From contig CM046877.1 in NCBI GenBank assembly GCA_025667525.1, positions 616,480,580-616,544,579 on the forward strand: a stretch of 64,000 nt of DNA, given 5' to 3'. Below the pieces are notes generated by a model, which did not search any database, was not told where the DNA came from, and saw only the letters and a list, made by a program, of their open reading frames with translations. Below are positions 33,014 to 43,927 of the stretch, one piece after another (the first letter of the stretch is position 1; the number at the start of each line of letters is the position of its first letter). This DNA comes from Glebionis coronaria (taxonomy: Eukaryota > Streptophyta > Magnoliopsida > Asterales > Asteraceae). Position numbers and translations under genes: made by a program.

Positions 33014-34640
33014 TGATGAGACTACATTTATACATAGTCTCATCATCCAAATCGGGCTTAAAACGCTTAAAAATATCATAAAATACCCTAAAGTATGCTT
33101 TTGTTTGTTCATTGTGTATTTTAGGTACGAATATCATAAAATCAACAAAAGATCAAAAGAATCAAGCAAAAACAAACACGGGAAACGAAGCCGCACAAAG
33201 AACTAGACCCGAACAATGAATTTCCAAAGAAGTCCTTGAAGTTTGAAGATTTGTCAAGACTTGTCCCTCAAGAAATGAATACTTGTCACTTTTGGTCCTT
33301 GTAAAACTAAAAATTTACAAGTATAGTCCTAAAGTTTCAAGAAATGTCAATATAAGCCCTTGAAGAATGCCTTTATTACATAAATAGTCCTTGTTCCATT
33401 ATCTATCAAAGAAAGGGACTGTTTTTGTAATTATGTCTAAGTTAATATCAAAGGAAATTGGAAAAAATTGTGGGAAACTTCCTATGCATATTTTATAGAA
33501 GCACGGGGACTATTATTGCCATATATGATACCCATACCCATGTTTAACCCGACCTTAGCCCAGTTAAACCCATCATACACCCACACCCCAAGCCCAAAAC
33601 CGACCCAAACCCTACACCATCCTATACCATGTCACCACCCCACTTAACATTGTTTATCATTATTCTAATTTTTTTAATTAGTATAAACAAAGTTTTATAA
33701 CCGGGAAACACTCTTTCTTTCTTAACCATAATCTAAAAAAGTTGTTCATCCCCTAAACACCCCATAAGAACCCTAATTTGAAAAAACTTAATTAGCCAAA
33801 ATCAACTCACCCAAATATGCAGAAACATGATTTACCTCATCTTAATCCTATCCCCATCCCAAAAACCTGTCACCCTCAACCACATGGGTCCACATGTGTC
33901 CCCTGTCACTCCATTTTGGGCAAAAATGGTATCTATATAGAAAATCAACGGCCAACATCGAATACTTGTTCCCAAAGATTGTTTCAACGACCAAGATGTT
34001 CCAAGAACAACTCATCATACAGCAGGCATCCCATGATCTCTATTTGACCAAGTTTGTAAATTTTCCAAGGGTATATTCGAGATTAGGCTGCTAGGGTTCA
34101 TGTTTTGTTATTTATTCTAGATAGTTCCATATAGTAGTATAAATAGGGTGGTATGTACCCTATTGTATTTGTTCCAGCAATTTGTAATTTTTCTAAGTTT
34201 ATGAATATTTAGAGTTTAAGTTTTTTAATTTTGCAATTGCTGAGTTCCCTTTGTTTACTTGTTTTTTACAGATTAATCACTTTAATTTTATTCAAACTTA
34301 GCTTAAATTATTATCAAAATTATATTTTGTTCAAAAAGTTTTGGCAAAAATATTTTTGAGATCCATTTGGTATATAAGCTGTTAATGGGGGCCTAATTTG
34401 ACAAATTAAGCCCTTGTTAAGCTTATAAGCTAAGTATTATTTTAGTTCAAAAGGTTTTCAATTTCAGTTTGGTATTTTCTCAAAGATTTTTCTTTGTAGA
34501 ATCTTGTTTCATTGTTTTAGTTTGACACTCACTGTTCACATAATCTCTTTCAGTAAGCTGACTGACAATCAGCTTATTGATCACTTATGTGAGCTTGTTG
34601 GTCTTGTTTTGTTCTCAGCAGGTACCAAAAGTGTAGATGT
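33014..34640 (+). mobile_element. Athila/Tat-like LTR remnant
   Basis: It starts with the inverted pair TGATGAGACTA ... TAGTCTCATCA (33014-33024 and 33035-33045), then a T-rich stretch and TTTTAGGTACGAA, an A/G-rich region (33140-33200) and a TATA-like GTATAAATAGG at 34137. This mirrors the layout of the Athila LTR at 18000 (tip hairpin, TTTTAGGACCAAAA, A/G-rich frame, TATAAATA) without clear sequence identity. No second copy or primer site is recognised, so the right edge is approximate. Confidence 0.45.
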
Positions 34641-36880
34641 TTTGGTGACATTTGTTTGAAGACATTTGAGGTTTTGACTGTGGTAGTCTACCTCCCTTTC
34701 TATACATCTTGCATAAACGTTCATTCGGCCATCATTCGAACACCTCAATTGAGAAGGCATTCAGCTGGTTTCTTGGCTTGAACAAAGCCAAGAAAGGTTT
34801 GGGCTTTGAACCCTCTTTAGTTGTGTTTTGCGTGATTATTAAACAGATTGTTGTATGCATACTATAATGTGTAGTTGTAATGCTTATTCTGTGTCCTTTA
34901 TTAGTTTCATGCATGGATTGAGTAGTCTTAATGATTTCCAGTTTGATTTATGAAAAAAATCTTTGTTAAAACTTGTGTTTTGATGTATTAAGGGGTGTTT
35001 GGCTATATATGATTGAGTGAGTTTGTGGAACCATACTTAGCCATTCTTAGTTCAAGCACACTTAATAACTTGGTGTTTAGTTAAGTTAGGACTTGGTTTC
35101 AATTGGTAAGAATTTGGGTTCATCTTGTTGGTTATGCACATTTATGCCATTAAATATATAGTAGGTCTCATAGGACGATTCAGTGTGTTTGAACGTGTCT
35201 AATCTTGGTCTATGTTATAGGTTTGATTAGTCTAGAGGTTTTTATGTTACATTCGTGATTGGGTGTGGTTGAGTTCAAGTTGTGCAAGCCTAGAACCCAC
35301 TTTGGGTTTGCTCAAATAGAAAAAAAAAACAAGTAGTATTGCTAAGTTTCTGCCATTTGTTAAACAGTAGGTCGAGTAGGGTAGATTGGGTTGTTTTGAT
35401 GCATAAATCTTGGAAAGTAGTTGCGTATTAGGTTAATATTAGGATTGTGGTTAGTTTGTTTAAGGTTTGTAATCATTTGCTTAATACTAGTCGCCTAAAT
35501 AGTCCACTGTTTCCTCTCAGACCTAGCGGACCCAATGTTTCTGTTTGCATGTGCTATTTTGTGTTGATTTGTGCGTTTAATTCGTGTTTTGAGCTGTGAG
35601 TCTTAGTCGTCAGTTAGGTTCAGGCTAGTGTAGGGTTTGTGCTACTAAAGTTGAGTATAGTTGTGTATTTTTGAGTTTTTGTTAGCTTACTAAACCCGCT
35701 GTTAGGCTTATTTAATCCACAACCCCCCTTCTTGTTGTCAACAATAGGATTTAGGGGGTAGTTTGGGTGTTTTAAGCTTTGAAACTTTGCCTAATTTTAG
35801 TTTATAGGGTAGTCTCTAAGTCATTTAGATGGTCTTGGATTTTGGGTAACATTTGGTGGTGTTACATAGCCGTAGAAGTCCATTGTTAACATCAAACAAC
35901 CCACGACCGTCATTTTTCTGTGTTAAGTTGCATAATTTGTTGATTTTGTGCTTATTGGTGATTGCTTTTTGTGTTTTATTGTGATTGTTATTGACTCCTC
36001 ACAACCTTGTGAGGGTTCCCTTTGTACCATAAAACAGCAAGAAAAAAGTTCCAAACAGCTCAAAAACGGGCTCCAAAAAAACCATCAGCAACTTTCTGTG
36101 ATTTTCATTCGATATCACTATTTTTATTTGTCATCCGATATCGGACAAAACGTGGTGCTTGTCTGGTGAATATCTCGGACAACAAAGAAGTACCCCAAAA
36201 TTAAAAAAATGGGGTACTTTTGTTTTTAGCTTATATAAGTGATTAGTTGGCCATTTTTTTTTAGTTTTTTCAAAATTTTTAAATTTTCTCTTGTTAATTT
36301 AGTTAAAATAGAATTTTTAGAAAAGTCATTTTTTTCCCATTATTTTAATAAATTTTAGCATTATTTTAATTAAAAAATTGTTTTTAGTGGTTTAAAAATA
36401 GAAAAATAGCTTTAAAAATTTAGGAAAAATACTTTTTTGTTTTCAATTCATATAAGTAAGATTTTAGTTTGATATTTTAGGCTTTTTGTAGATTTTATTT
36501 AATTTTATGGGTTTAATTAGCATTTAAAATTAAATATTAAATCGATAATAAGTTTTAAAATTTATTTATTGAATTTTTATTCTTATTTATATTATTTTAG
36601 ACTTAATTTTGAATTTTTAATTAATTTTTATTTAAAATTTTTAAATTCGTCGCGTTTTTACGTCATACGTTTTAATTTTACGTCGTAGTGTAATTTAGCG
36701 TAACTCGTCTTTTCTTTTCCAATCTTTCTTCAATAAAAAACGTAACTAATCCAAACATCGTTTTTATATTATTGGCACATAACACATACACATCCTTTAA
36801 GAACGAACTCACATTTGTTAAATTTGTCGCTTTTCCTAAATCGTCGAATTTAATACTTGCCACAGTTATTTGTTTTTCCT
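34641..36880. other. Unassigned AT-rich region, no gene seen
   Basis: About 2.2 kb without a supported coding region. From 36240 onward it is very AT-rich (runs of TTTTTAAAAATT). The only distinct structure is the hairpin at 36188-36219. Probably interior or LTR sequence of old retroelements. Confidence 0.5.
36188..36219. repeat. Short hairpin
   Basis: Arms AAGTACCCCA and TGGGGTACTT, 10 bp each and perfect, with a 12-base AT loop. Confidence 0.7.
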
Positions 36881-38754
36881 AAAACAAGTGACTAAAAGTA
36901 CTCCAATCAATTCCCCAAATACAAATGTCAAAAGACGCCACCTAACAGATAAGGTGCGCACTTAGCAACATACTCAAGTATTCTAAATATACTTAGTATA
37001 ATAAAATCAACGACTCAAAATAGTATGTACATAGACATGACCAACTAATGCAAGTTAATCCCCTCTAAACTCCACAACATGTACTAGCTTTCCAAAACTA
37101 GCACCTTTGATATTGATCCATCTCAAGATGCCAAATCAACATAGTTCAATTACCCAACACGGGTCTTCAATCTCTGAATATACACTCATACTTAAGACTA
37201 ATAACTTTTGGAAATTTTAGAGGCTAACAAGAAGACCTCTTACTACAAACTATACGCAAAAGACACATGCTTCCCAAAAGCACTCAGCAAGTACATGCCA
37301 AATGTACCTACTGTTTTACCATACTTAAACAACTCCGTTTTTTACGAAACTTGGTGACAAACTCATACATAACCTGAATAAAACTCAATTTAAATTTCTA
37401 ATATTACTCATAAGGCCGTCTGCTCAACACATCTTTAGACTTTAAAAACCGGACAGTTTTGTATACTTGACTCGTAAAATCATTTTGACCTTCTAAAATA
37501 TCTCCGTTTACAAATTCGACACTTGACTTTGAAAATAGACTCGAAATGCTAAGTTTAGGGCCTGAGAACAGTCCTTGAAATTTTTTAAAACTCAACTTAT
37601 AGTCCCCGAGATTTGACCCAATATCGACAACAATTTCGTATTGTGTCGATACGCATCTCCTGGTACACGAATATTCAAACTATCATAACTTCCTCATTGT
37701 ATGAGTTAGAAGCTCTATCTTATATCAAAACGACCGTCTCGACGACCACTACAAATATATCCAATCATACCAACACTTAACCAAAATATATTATTCTAAA
37801 AATAGCCTTAAAATAACTGGTCAAACATGACTCTTCAAAACCATACCAAAACCTAATTTGACCTATTTCCAAGTTCACCAACACCTCAAATAACCTATAT
37901 CCATCATCCTCAAAAACTCCCAGCACCTCTAAATCAATTGCATGTCACCCTTTCTAAAATCCTACATCAAAAATCATACATGCAACATAAAATCAATGAT
38001 CAATATCATTAACAACACAAATTCATTATAATAGATCAAACAACCAAATTTTTTATGAAAAGTTAAAAGCCAATGCATGCAAGTAAAAATTATACCAAAT
38101 TGATCACCTTTCAATTTTAGGAATGGGTCTTTGTTTAGTTTTTCTTGAATCAAACTCAATCAAAAATGATGATGGTGTTTATGGGTGTTTTGGGTCACGA
38201 CTAACAAAAAAGAGAAAGATAGAGAGAAAAGTTTAGTGGGTGGAAGATTATGTGTGTGTAAAAATGAGTAGATTTTTCTTTTATATGGTGGGTGGGGGTA
38301 GATTTCCTAATTTATGAATTCTTTTGGACTAAAATGTAAAATACCAGTTAAAAAGCGGAAAATGACTAACGGTCAATTTTAAAAATATTTATGAGAGTCG
38401 GGTTTCGTCCTGGCTTCATAAAAATATAAATCTCGTTTGTTAAATCTATCGTTTTAATAATTAAACGCACACAAAAAGAAATAGTAAGGTTCCGAATCGA
38501 CTTAATACGTAATGAAATAAAAATTTCAAAAATATCAAGTATCGACATAATCGATACTAAAATATAATATTTAGGCATCCATTGGCATCACGATCACTAT
38601 TAGTACTCTTCAATCGTCAAAACATTCAAATAAAACCACATATTACCGGTTTTAACTTAAACCGTGAAACATAACGATACTTACCATACCAAAATCAATT
38701 ACATAGTTAGGGTAAAACAATGATGTTAAGTTCAGGGTATTATATCAGTACAAC
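36881..38754 (-). mobile_element. Probable gypsy LTR remnant
   Basis: On the minus strand it starts TATAATACCCTGAAC, which looks like the common TGTAACACCC LTR start after G-to-A and C-to-T changes. A minus-strand TATA-like CATATAAAAG lies at about 38278-38287, followed by a C/T-rich leader (CTTCCACCCACTAAAC). No coding region is seen. The left edge is uncertain. Confidence 0.4.
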
Positions 38755-39726
38755 GGATATGAGTGAATCCCACATCTGAGACGCGGTAGCTAACATAACA
38801 AAGCAAAACTACAACCAAGTAGGATACATACGACTATAACTAGATTACAATTGACTCAACAAACACCAAATAAATATATTTCGTCTTTCGATCATTGGCT
38901 TTGATATCTCAGTCGTTACAAATAGCCGAAGATTTTCAGACGCATCATATGACCTTATTACAGATTAGAGAGGTTTGTGTTATTTAGATGTTATGTTAAT
39001 GTAGTTGTATTTTTTGGCTCACTTGATGTTGTTTGCGTGTTACGACACCTAGTGCTCTTAGCACCATTACCCCTTCCCCTCTCGAGGGATTCAGATTGAA
39101 CGATTTGTATATCTACGTTAGGATCCATGTGGTTGTTTGGTAATTACGTGATTGTAATTAAAATATTAATGTGTTTACTTAGCACTAGATAATTTTAACC
39201 CATGGACTCGTTAAGGGATGAATGTTCATGGAAATTTCACAATGTAGCAGCCAAAAGCAATCATAATCTTCAAAAGTTATTAACCTTTCTTTGTAGATCC
39301 TAATGGGATTTGTTTTGAGGTCTTGAATAAAGAGTTTGGTAAAGTAACGATTTTGGCAATAAAACATGCTTACATGTTGATTGGTCGAGTACGAAAACTT
39401 CGTCAAAGTGGTACTATTTCGGCTTCTTTTCTCAAAAGTTAGCATTCGGTTTTGCTTTTAAGGTTTTAGCGAAAATTATTCATGAATCATGTTATAGATA
39501 ATTAGTATTTGTATAGATGTACATCATTTCATGGTATAAAATGGTTGATTTTTTGAACGGAATTTTTTTATAAAACTAGCAAGAAGCTAGAAAATAAGAC
39601 ATTTTAAGGACATCAAGTTAAGGTTTTTTCAACCAATTCTCCCATGAAAAAGAAGCATTATATCTATTAACGCACCAATAATAAGAATGAGATACTATAT
39701 CATCAAAAAGAGTGGACAATCTTGGC
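38755..39726. other. Unassigned region, no gene seen
   Basis: About 1 kb of AT-rich sequence. A minus-strand frame at 39185-39445 has no recognisable domain and no context, so I do not call it a gene. Confidence 0.5.
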
Positions 39727-39909
39727 GGGGCGGAGCCATGATTTTTAGTTAAGGGAGGGTAACTATACTTAAAACAAAAATTCATAATGTTGGGGGACTG
39801 TTGATGTAGAAAATATTAGAAAAATGACTTGTAATACACATAAATAATAAGTGAAATAGGTTGACTGAGGTGACTCAACACCCACTAGTCCCCATACTAG
39901 CTCCGCCCC
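39727..39909. mobile_element. Small inverted-repeat element (MITE-like)
   Basis: 183 bp bounded by GGGGCGGAGC and GCTCCGCCCC, perfect 10-bp terminal inverted repeats. Non-coding. Elements with a GGGGCGGAGC tip are frequent in plant genomes. I cannot define a target duplication with certainty. Confidence 0.65.
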
Positions 39910-39949
39910 TAATAGTATCGTCGAAGATTGAGCTTGTTTCTGAATACCA

Positions 39950-40300
39950 AATGTGCCATCACGCAACAATGCAAACTACTTCCACTAGCAGTTTCACCTT
40001 GGAGGAAAAGTTTCACCTTGGAGGAAAAACGGATAGCCGAAAACCAAACGAACCACTCATCAAAGGACGATAAGCCTTGCCAATCAATCTCCCATTATCG
40101 ACATATCCTATGAAAGATAAGCGCCACTGGGTCACACCTGAAAAAGATATGTGAGGTAGTTTCGGTAACCAAGCCACATATCGGGCAAAGGTCCGAATCT
40201 ATAACAATGCCACGACTCACCAAGTTACTCCTAGTTGGAAAGATGAAGATGAGCCCTAATACTAAAATGCTTGCTACAAGATAATATTTGTTCACAGCAA
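39950..40300 (-). pseudogene. LINE reverse-transcriptase C-terminal (zf-RVT) fragment
   Basis: The minus-strand frame 40095-40295 reads LIFIFPTRSNLVSRGIVIDS then CPICGLVTETTSHIFFRCD, the C..C...H...C zinc region at the end of plant LINE RT proteins. The following part, in broken frame, continues as expected for that region to about 39950. Only this fragment is present. Confidence 0.75.
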
Positions 40301-40746
40301 TATATAATGCCGCTAAGCAAACGAGTCACTATGTGTTAAAATACAATAATCATAAACGACGTGCAGATTTGTTTACCTACGTATATTGACATATAAAGAG
40401 TGCGAATACAGTTTTAGAGCTCGCTGATTATGGAACCCTAATACTAACAATATCGGTAGGTACCACTCTTAGCTAACTATGTCTAAAACACAATTTTTTG
40501 TGCTGCTATCTATGTCTAAAACGACTGTCACTAAACACATTTTTCGCTAGCAAATTTAATTAGTTCGTTTAAGAATACAATAATGTTTATGAAGGTGCCT
40601 TTCTCGACTACATATTGTTCTATCATGTGCTTAATTACTTCAGTTATGGATGCTTTTTATATTTCTAAATAGATAATCAATGTTCAAATAAAATTCAAAT
40701 TTTATATAATATACGTCCTTTGCAAATTTCTGACACAAGGATACTA

Positions 40747-40903
40747 TGTGGTGACTAGAGCTATTATTGGTTTTGTAATTTGCATGTCCTTTCATTAATC
40801 ATAAATGTTCAATATATAAGTCATAAAGGTGGGTCAGGCCTATACAAAATACATAAAGCCTATAAATATCAATATCAATTGAAACTAATAATACCGACTA
40901 ACA
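40747..40903 (-). repeat. 3' LTR of copia-2 (about 157 bp)
   Basis: On the minus strand it starts TGTTAGTCGG right after the polypurine tract and probably ends GTCACCACA at 40747. No partner is left in the window, so the left edge is an estimate. Confidence 0.6.
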
Positions 40904-40912
40904 CTCCCCCGC
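40904..40912 (-). other. Polypurine tract of copia-2
   Basis: GCGGGGGAG on the minus strand, directly before TGTTAGTCGG. Confidence 0.75.
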
Positions 40913-40925
40913 AGTTTGAGCGGGA

Positions 40926-43900
40926 GACGAGCGGACAATCAAACTGGTAGAAAACTCCTCAAACAAAACCAAAGGCAATCCCTTAGTGAAGATATCAACA
41001 TACTGGTATCACGATGGCACATGAAGAACACGAACTTGGCCCTTAGCAACCATGTCACGTACAAAATGAATATCAATCTCTATATGCTTCGTCCGTTGAT
41101 GTTGTACAGGGTTAGTTGACAAATAAATAGCACTTACGTTATCACAGTAGACAAGAGTCACAGACAATAAAGGGAAATGTAGTTCCCGAAGTAGAATGCG
41201 AATCCAAGCGGTCTCAGCTACAACATTGGCAACACCCCGATATTCGGCCTCTGCACTAGATCTTGATATGGTGTGTTGGTACTTAGAAGACCAAGAAAGA
41301 AGATTGTCACCCAAAAACACACAATAACCAGAAGTAGATCAACGAGTAGAAGGGCAACCCGCCCAATCAGCATCAGAATATGCAATAAGTGAACCGGTGG
41401 AAGAGGCAAACAACTGTAGGCCAAATTCCAAAGTACCACGAACATATCGAAGAATACGCTTGAGAGCCGCCCAATGAGGCTCTCGAGGATCATGCATAAA
41501 AAGGCAAATCTGTTGAACCACATAAGATATATCAGGACGAGTAAATGTAAGATACTGCAAACCTCCTGCAAGGCTCCAATATAATGTAGGATCCAAAACA
41601 GGATTCTCGTTAGGACCAAGCTTGGACTCCGTATAAATAGGAGTTCGAGAAGGATTACAATAAACCATGTGTGCACGCTCCAACAACTCTAGAGCATACT
41701 TCCTTTGTGATAGGAACATACCTGTAGAATCACGAGTAACAAAAATCCCTAAAAAGTAATTAAGTGCTCCCAAATCCGTCATCTAAAATTCCTGATGTAA
41801 AGATGAAATAATACGTTGAAGCAGAGCTGTAGAAGATGCTATCAGTACAATATCATTAACGTATATCAATAAGTATGCAACCTCTGTACCATGATGATAA
41901 ATAAACAACAAAGAATCACATCGACTAGAAGAGAACCCAACACGTAAAGCATAACTAGCAAACCGTTGAAACCAAGCACGAGGTGCCTGCTTGAACCGAT
42001 ACATGGAACGTTCTAATTGACAAACATGATGCGAAAAACGAGAATCCACAAAACCAGGTGGTTGATATATATAAACTGTCTCCGATAGATCACCGTCAAG
42101 AAAAGCATTTTTAACATCAAGTTGATAAACAGGCCAAACACAAGATAGAGCAAGGCTAAGGACAGTCCGAATGGTAGCCGGTTTAACAACCGGACTAAAT
42201 GTGTCATCAAAATCAATACCAACCTACTGAGTGCGGCCATTGGCAACAAGGTGAGCTTTGTACCTGCTCCAAGATCCATATGCATGATACTTATGTCTAA
42301 ACAACCACATAGACCGAACCATATTAGCATTAGATGGTTTCGAAGCAAGCATCCAAGTACTATTTTTAACCAAAGCATTATATTCATCATACATAGCAAC
42401 ACGCCAATTTAGATCAGACAAGGCAATAGGAGGAGACTTAGGAATAGGAGAGATATGAGACGTATGAAAATTAAAACGAGGGTTAGGCTTAACAATACCA
42501 ACTTGAGTACGTATGACCATTGGGTGAGTTCGATTTGGAGGTTGTTAGGTTGATGTAATGGTAGGTGTAGGGGAATGGGTCGTGGTAGATGGACCACTAG
42601 GTGTTGGAGTGTGTGTTATAGTAATTAATGATGGTTCTTGGGTCATAGGTGTTGAAGGAGGAGCGATGTTAACTGTTTGTTGGGCTCTGGGTGATGGTGG
42701 AGAAGGTTAGGTCGGGTTTGTAGTAGGAGATGTATGATATATTAAATTGCGAGTAAGAGGAGATTTGTTAAGAAATTCATATGATGGAGGGGAGTGGCTA
42801 GTGGAGATAAAGCCAATAGGGAACTGGTTTTCGTCGAATGTGACGTGTCGAGAAAGTATAATTTTGTTGGTGTAAAGGTCAAGGCAACGATATCCACGGT
42901 GGTAGGCGGGGTATCCCAAGAAAATGCATGGTGTGGCTCGAGGGGCTAATTTATGAGGTGAATCAAGGTGTGGGTAACATAGGCATCCAAATATTTGAAG
43001 ACGAGAATAATCTGGTTCCTTTTGGAATAATTTTTTGCATGATATTTCATTGTTAATTGCTGTTGAGGGAAGTAGGTTAAAAAGATAGGCGGCCATATGA
43101 AATGCCTCTACCCAAAATGTAGGCGGAAGGTGGGCTTAAAAAAGCAGGGTATGAATGACATTTTTTATTGTTCTAATCATTCGTTCTGATTTTCCGTTTT
43201 TTTGAGAGGTTCGTGGACAAGAAAAGCGAAACTGAATTCCATTATTATCAAAAAGTTGAAGTAGGTTGGTGTAATCAAACACACCACCATGGTCACATTG
43301 GAATGCTTTAATTTCACACTTAAATTGATTTTTGGCATAAGAGCGAAAATGAAGAAACTTTTGAAAGACATATGATTTATGGCGTAATGGATCAATCTAC
43401 AAGTAATGAGAAAAGTGATCAAGAAACAATACATAATATTTAAAACCTCAAACACTAGCAATGGGAGAAGTCCAAATATCGAAATGAATAATATCAAAAC
43501 AAGAAGAAACACGAGTATTCAAAGTGACAAATGGAAGCTTCACATGTTAGCCAAGTTGGCAAGCATGACATATATGAGAGGACTTCTCTTTATGACACGA
43601 GCTGAAACTACGAGAAACAAGAGATCGTAGCACTTCCGTACTGGCGTGTCCGAGACGTTGGTGCCATGCAATAGGACTGACAGAAAGTAAAGCACTAGGT
43701 GTATGAGATGGTTTGGTAACTGGGTAGAGGTCCCATGAACTGTTACATCTTAAGAGGATATGCCGAGTCAAAAAATCTTTTACCGAGAAACCAAATTCAT
43801 CAAACTCAACCGAACATTTATTATCCTTAGTAAACTGACGCACAAAAATAAGATTTTTAATTATGTTAGGAGTGACCAATACATTATGAAGATATAAATG

Positions 43901-43927
43901 ACGACTAAGCGTGGGTAGGACGCTATG
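40926..43927 (-). pseudogene. Copia-2 pol: integrase, reverse transcriptase, RNase H
   Basis: In minus-strand order: the GAG-pre-integrase (WHQRLGHASTEVLRSLVS, about 43665), a broken integrase (43096-43547) whose end reads PDYSRLQIFGCLCYPHLDSP and CIFLGYPAYHRGYRCLD, then RT with SRYKAHLVANGRTQ, VYQLDVKNAFLDGDL, ERSMYRFKQAPRAWFQRF and the catalytic box LIYVNDIVLI. RNase H follows with LIAYSDADWAGCPSTR, SRSSAEAEYRGVAN, YCDNVSAIYLSTNPVQHQRT and HFVRDMVAKGQVRVLHVPS. The usual YVDD box reads YVND (AAT for GAT), removing a metal-binding aspartate. Stops lie at about 42221, 41783 and 41339, with frameshifts in the integrase. Confidence 0.9.

Noticed and set aside
15365..38759. TCAGT on both sides of 15370-38754 as a target duplication of one very large element
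   Set aside because: The presumed LTR starts face each other (TGTAACACCC on + at the left, on - at the right), so they are not direct LTRs. A 5-bp match over this distance is expected by chance.
39185..39445. An 86-codon minus-strand frame as a small gene
   Set aside because: No known domain, surrounded by decayed repeats.
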